Part shown: positions 44,991-49,215 of the stretch, in pieces | How the letters are laid out: every line of letters begins with the position of its first letter | How positions within the stretch are numbered: the stretch's first letter is position 1 | Made by a program: the position numbers and the translations under genes | Origin: Cyanophora paradoxa | Lineage: Eukaryota; Glaucocystophyceae; Cyanophorales; Cyanophoraceae | DNA: 49,215 nucleotides | Reading direction: 5' to 3' | Assembly (NCBI GenBank): GCA_004431415.1 | Contig: QPMI01000463.1 | Location: 1-49,215, forward strand | The notes under the pieces: model-generated | Told to the model about the DNA's origin: nothing | The model's input: only the letters and a program-made list of their open reading frames with translations | Databases searched by the model: none

Positions 44991-46372
44991 CTGGGGGCGT
45001 CGTCGTGTCTCTGCGTCGTCGCGGGCCCACGGGCACCGCGCCTGCAACGCCCCCGTCGTCCACCAGGTCCTGGGGTTCCCGCTTTCGGTACACACTTGGG
45101 TGTACGGAATCGCAGCGTACCTGGCGGCGGCAGTCAAGCTGCACGGTGCCTTGTCGTTCTTCCTCGAGCCCCTACCGGGGGAACTCGGGAACATCATCAT
45201 CGACTACGTTCGTAGCCACGAGGATGAGCTGCACTTCCGCTTCACGGCTTCAGGCGAAGTGGCGCGCAGTGCCAAACTCGACAAATGGTACGAGGTCGAG
45301 TACCCTGACTGCGAACGCGTCGACCCGGCACATTTAATCACAGCCTTCGAATCCCTACTGCACAAGGCAACCAACGACTGGTTGGCGGTCCAGATCAAGC
45401 ACGAGACACCCCGGCGGCTCGCGAAGATGTCGACATGGATCGAAACCACTGCTGCCCGTAGCATTCCGACTCCCGGATGGAGTCATCAACGCACTCAACG
45501 CCCAAGTCCGGGGCGCTGACTTCGATCCCACGAACGATCCGTCACACCCGCATCGTCCAGTGTCTATGACGTCAACGCGAGCGCAGTGCGCAACGCTATT
45601 ATGGATTTCGAACAGCGATACGCCGACATACACGAGCAATTCCGTCACGCCGAATATGGCAACTTCACATTCGATCCATTCTACAATGAATTCGGCGCCG
45701 CCATCTTCAGTCGCGAACCGCAGGCGCGGGCGCTACTCCACGGTTGGTTGGAACAATTCGTTTACAATCACGCCACCGTCGACGCGGCGACGAGGCGGCC
45801 CATCACGTTCACTAGCCGCGAAGCCTACCGGGCGGTACAGATCGTCGACGTCCTCCCCCTGCGTCACTCCCTGGGCGATCCGGACAACGACAGCCTCCTT
45901 CGTCAGATCCCCACATTTACATTGGTCACGGCCCCCACGGCGCGCCTGTCGACCCGTACGAAGGCCGCACGCGCTTCACTAACATCATGAACTACATCAC
46001 TACGACGAAGGCAGAGGAGTCGCGCGCGTACATTTGGACCCGCGCCTCGACGGCAAGATCAAGCTCGTGGGCACGGACGAGTACATTCGTCGGAACCCTG
46101 GATGCGCGCAAGCCCTTTGTCCGACCCTTCGTCGTCTGGTCGACCGACTTCAAGGATCTGCGCACCAACGAGCCGACGGGACTGGCACGCTTCGGTCACA
46201 TCCAGGTGTTGTCTTCAAGCCATCTGGCAGTAACAGGCCTCCGCGTCGTAGTCCTACGGGGACCGAGACGACGGGAACCTCTGACGGCGACGACTCCAGC
46301 TCGGACAGTGGTGGCTCCACCGCCGAGTCCGTAGCTCCATCGGAGACCCGTCGGCCGGGACGCCGAGCCTAG
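44940..46372 (+). pseudogene. Continuation of the retrotransposon coding region, segments 7-10
   Basis: A patchwork of short coherent frames: PKYFPVSVNDYTGPGG (about 44945-45050), a 139-codon piece at 45100-45519 (VYGIAAYLAAAVKLHG; FFLEPLPGELGNIIIDYV), VINALNAQVRGADFDP (about 45482-45540), 45586-45990 (MDFEQRYADIHEQF; EQFVYNHATVD) and 46034-46372 (LDGKIKLVGTDEYIRRNPG), ending in a Ser/Asp-rich tail and a stop at 46372. All look like parts of one protein broken by indels. Unrecognised. Confidence 0.4.
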
Positions 46373-47549
46373 CCTCGCGCGTGCAGTCGTCCGCGTTCGC
46401 CCCCACGGCCTCCTTGGACCGCTCACACGGCAGCACACGTACACGATCGCATACAACGACCTCACTAATCCAGGACGTCGACGGATCTCACGATGGGCTG
46501 CTGGCTCCTCTACTCTGGACGGGGACCGGACTACGAGCGGATCACGTCCGCGCGATACCGTGCCTTCGAGGACCCTGAATTCGCTGCCAGTTATCACTTG
46601 TACGACTGGTCGCCGCTTCAGCGGTCTCACCAACTCAACGCCCACGCAATCCTGGAGACGCTCCACGAGATCGAGAACTTTCGGTGGGATTTCACAACCT
46701 CTCAGGGCCTGTCAGCCGACCTCGCTTTCACTCGCGCCTTGTTCACTCGGGCGGCCTTCATCCTCAATTCAATCGGCCTCGCGGCGTGGGACGTGGTCCT
46801 CCACAATGACTTCCGTAGTCATGACGCTCAACGGACACGTTTCTACGAGCGGCACGTACTCCAACGCGACACGCGCCTCCGCCACGCTTGGCCCAACTCG
46901 TCAAATATCTCCGGCGTCTCTCTCGCGCCACCGCGAAGCCATCCCGTTCCGATCCCCCGGAGAGCCTGGCTACCGGCCGGCTGAACGACGGGATGGCGCA
47001 GCGGGGACCGAAGTTGACGCGATCAACGAGATTCACTATGGCTGGCCCAGCAACCGCCACCTCAACAAGCTCGCAAACGCCGACTGCAAGCCCATCCTTG
47101 GCGTCGGATACTTTTCAGCCACAATGCGCATCACCGCCCCGCTGCGTCTGTCGGCAGCTCCCTGCAGGGCACGCCCATTCGCCGCGACGGACGTCCTCAT
47201 GAACGTGCACAGGCGGACAACCACGCGGAAGCGACCTCGCCTCAAGCGGACGGCACCGCTCCGCCAGCCAGCGTCATCTCCGGTTCGACACCGTGCACAC
47301 CGTATGAGCAGAGCTACTCGCCTCGCTTCGCGTCTGCGCGGCACGCATGTTGGATTTGACGACGTCGAGGACCCCTTGACGTTCCCCTCTTCGGCGACGG
47401 CGGCCCGTCAGTACCACACCCCATTGCGCGAATGACGGACACGAACCGCACGCTCAGAGAGCGCATCAACGACGGCCGAATCTGCGTCAACTTGCACATC
47501 GCCGCTATCGATCACCGACGACAAGTCCTTCAATACCTCCTCACCAAGC
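46373..47549 (+). pseudogene. Coding remnants between the unknown region and the protease
   Basis: A coherent frame at 46493-46984 starts near MGCWLLYSGRGPDYE and has a helical EIENFRWDF...FTRALFTRAAFILNS stretch. After about 46905 sense moves to another frame (INEIHYGWPSNRHLNKLANADCK is split around 47020-47095). From 47100 to 47549 I see only short pieces. No motif recognised. Confidence 0.35.
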
Positions 47550-47875
47550 ATGGTGGATACAGGAGCCGCTGCGGACGTACTCGACGGCAGTATCGCCGAC
47601 AAACTGCCAGGCCTTCGCTACAGCAACGCTCCGCGCGTGCACCTCACCGGCTTTGGAACGGACATGACTGCCTATGCGCGCATCGCATTCATTGCAATTA
47701 AGGTGGTCCGTCACAATTCCGCGGAAGGTCCTCGTCGTCGCGCCTGTCTCATGGCAACACTCCAATGCTACTCGGCCTCACAACGCTGGTGCGCTCACGC
47801 TCACATCGTGCTCGACCCAGCAAATTGGGAATGACGATCACGTCGCCTGACTCCTCGGATGGCGAACGATTCCAC
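47541..47875 (+). pseudogene. Retropepsin-like aspartic protease, frame-broken
   Basis: The catalytic motif is DTGA in MVDTGAAADVLDG (about 47550-47588), followed by a beta-rich stretch with HLTGFGTDM in flap position. The second conserved strand of retropepsins (hydrophobic-LG, here MLLGLTTLV at 47765) and an HIVLDPANW segment lie in two further frames, so at least three frames are needed to read the domain. Retropepsins cut the Gag-Pol polyprotein. It lies about 1.3 kb before the reverse transcriptase, the usual order in Ty3/gypsy elements. Confidence 0.6.
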
Positions 47876-48880
47876 GTCCCTTTTCGCTGCGGGCCAGCAC
47901 GACGGCGGCGTTCTGGTCCGATTGCGAAGGACATCACTGTACGGCCGGGTGAATCGCTCGTTCGATGTACATGCCACAAACGACTTCGAACACGACTCTC
48001 GGCGCACCGAAGTCCTCCTCACTCCGCCACCACTCTCCTCGACGACGACGGCTTCGACGGAGCGACGAAGTCGAATTCTTGTGCCATACCAATTCACCGC
48101 AACCCAGCACACGGCACGTTTTTCGTGCAATCTGCAACCCTCACAGGCGCCTGTCGCCTGCGAGCCGGAACTGTGATTGCGGAGACTGAATTCGGGACTT
48201 GGCGGAGTCCGAATTCGTCCACACGAGAATGTCGAGACCTACCCCAAGGGTGTTACAGCTCCTGGACACCTCAACAACAACTGACATTCCGATCTCTCCG
48301 TAGCCGCGCAAATCTATGAGAACTTCAAGCCTGTTGTCGTACCCCGACGCTCGCAACCACGGCGCTACATCTCCCGAGCCGACGCCTCTACCGGAGGTCT
48401 ACCACCGACGACCGCCCAACCAACTGCAAGGAGGCGAGGCGCGCATGTGGCTCCGTCGATGCTGCTGCCGACATCCCGCTATCCACGAGGCCAGCGAGCG
48501 TCTCATGTCGTACGTCGCACGTTCGTCACCCCTTACACTCTGCGAACCGCGATCACTTCAACGACAAGAGCTCATGGAGCTGGCCAGTTTCTTCGAGCCT
48601 CACTTCGCCCGCTTCGACTCCGACCGATGCTGGTTGCCCCGCAGTTCGGCCCCACGGTGCCATCGCGTCCGTCAAGCCGACGCTCGAATGGAGCCCCCGT
48701 CGAGTGACACTGCGCCTCCTACAAAGCCATCGCCGAGACCATCAAGGCGATGGTGGACGCCCTGTTAAACCATCGGAGTCGAACCCCGACGCCTTCCGAG
48801 GATCGCACTCAACTCCAGAACCTTCTCACGCAACGCAGCACTGCTTCGCCAGAACATCAATCCACGCGAGCTCCTGAAGT
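47876..48880 (+). other. Linker between protease and reverse transcriptase; no domain seen
   Basis: About 1 kb with only short, mutually overlapping frames. In an intact element this would be coding sequence joining protease to reverse transcriptase. A tRNA T-loop-like word near 48785 was judged chance. Confidence 0.4.
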
Positions 48881-48887
48881 AAACACA

Positions 48888-49215
48888 GCATCCGACTTCT
48901 GCCCGGCGTCCCCGCCAAGCACTCCGCTGTACACGTCCTCGCCGCTCTCTCCGCCTGCGGAGAAGGCTGCGAAGGCGGAAATCGAGAAGCTGCTACGCGA
49001 CGGTCTCATCGAGCCTTCGCAAGCTGGTTTCGGCAGCCCCGTGTGGTGCTGGCACCGAAGAAGGATGGCACGATGCGATTCTGCGTCGACTACAGGAAGC
49101 TCAATTCCCTCACGAAACGTGATGTCTTCCCGTTGCCACGCATTGAGACCAATTGGAGCGCCTACGGTGCGTGCCACGTTCTCGACTGGCGACGCAACGT
49201 CGGTTTCTGGCAGTT
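48888..49215 (+). pseudogene. pol: Ty3/gypsy reverse transcriptase, N-terminal part, frame-broken and cut by the window
   Basis: [15 protein letters not shown] followed by GFGSPV (48975-49043) is the standard start of gypsy-type reverse transcriptase. The next conserved block (APKKDG...[10 protein letters not shown]...FPLPRIE) is present but one base back in frame, with the step at about 49041-49046. The region that should carry the first catalytic Asp (LD...GFWQ) is present at 49178-49213 but has extra residues compared with the family. Reverse transcriptase copies element RNA into DNA. The remainder is outside the window. Confidence 0.8.

Larger units (their letters stand above)
34077..49215 (+). 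mobile_element. Large Ty3/gypsy-type LTR retrotransposon, 5' part
   Basis: In order on the plus strand: TATA-like box, Gag-like ORF with two CCHC knuckles, a long unrecognised ORF, a run of frame-stepping coding segments, an aspartic protease with DTGA, and the N-terminal part of a reverse transcriptase of the gypsy pattern. The end is cut by the window. The left limit is nominal. About 11 kb between Gag-like ORF and protease is far larger than in standard gypsy elements. Multiple frame breaks from about 40.9 kb on, including one inside the reverse transcriptase, suggest a decayed copy or indel errors. Confidence 0.75.

Noticed and set aside
48770-48800. tRNA T-arm-like sequence on the minus strand
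   Set aside because: The stem-loop has the wrong loop size, and no matching anticodon or acceptor arm was found.

Overview
The window looks like GC-rich nuclear DNA of a unicellular eukaryote (an alga or other protist is my best guess; I cannot name it). It carries two large mobile elements: a complete integrated Polinton-like virus at 5533-29713, and the 5' part of a large Ty3/gypsy-type retrotransposon running off the right edge (about 34 kb to 49215). The remaining DNA is GC-rich, repeat-strewn flank in which I recognise no ordinary host gene. No rRNA, tRNA or CRISPR array was seen.

The Polinton-like element is bounded to the base. Terminal inverted repeats of 934 bp (left) and 941 bp (right) are flanked by an exact 6-bp target duplication, GAGGAG. 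It is visibly AT-richer than the flanks. Left to right: a zinc-ribbon gene inside the TIR; a minus-strand adhesion module (87-aa protein, C1q-headed fibre, repeat fibre, 1212-aa membrane-anchored fibre); a frame-broken patatin-like lipase with a discoidin-like segment; two penton/minor-capsid-like genes fired from a 16-bp divergent gap; the major capsid protein; the packaging ATPase; small virion-type proteins; an AT-hook protein; a 1436-aa replicase fusing a family-B polymerase palm, an SF1 helicase and an HNH-like tail; an rve integrase; a tandem DUF5710 protein; and an S-adenosylmethionine decarboxylase. A 1.6-kb gene-free right arm with two adjacent 32-bp-period arrays precedes the right TIR and its second copy of the zinc-ribbon gene. 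Morphogenesis, replication and integration functions are all present; no adenain-like protease was found.

The virus sits at the edge of a short palindromic host repeat that recurs three times in the right flank. The nearly identical TIRs point to a fairly recent insertion, but the patatin gene is frame-broken and the integrase has Asn where the third catalytic acid is expected.

The right third holds a TATA-like site, a Gag-like protein with two CCHC knuckles, a 1.3-kaa unrecognised ORF with an internal duplication, about 6 kb of coding sequence that repeatedly steps frame, then a retropepsin (DTGA) and the start of a Ty3/gypsy reverse transcriptase. About 11 kb separates the Gag-like ORF from the protease, far more than in an ordinary gypsy element. 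The left flank holds three copies of an unrecognised small gene family.
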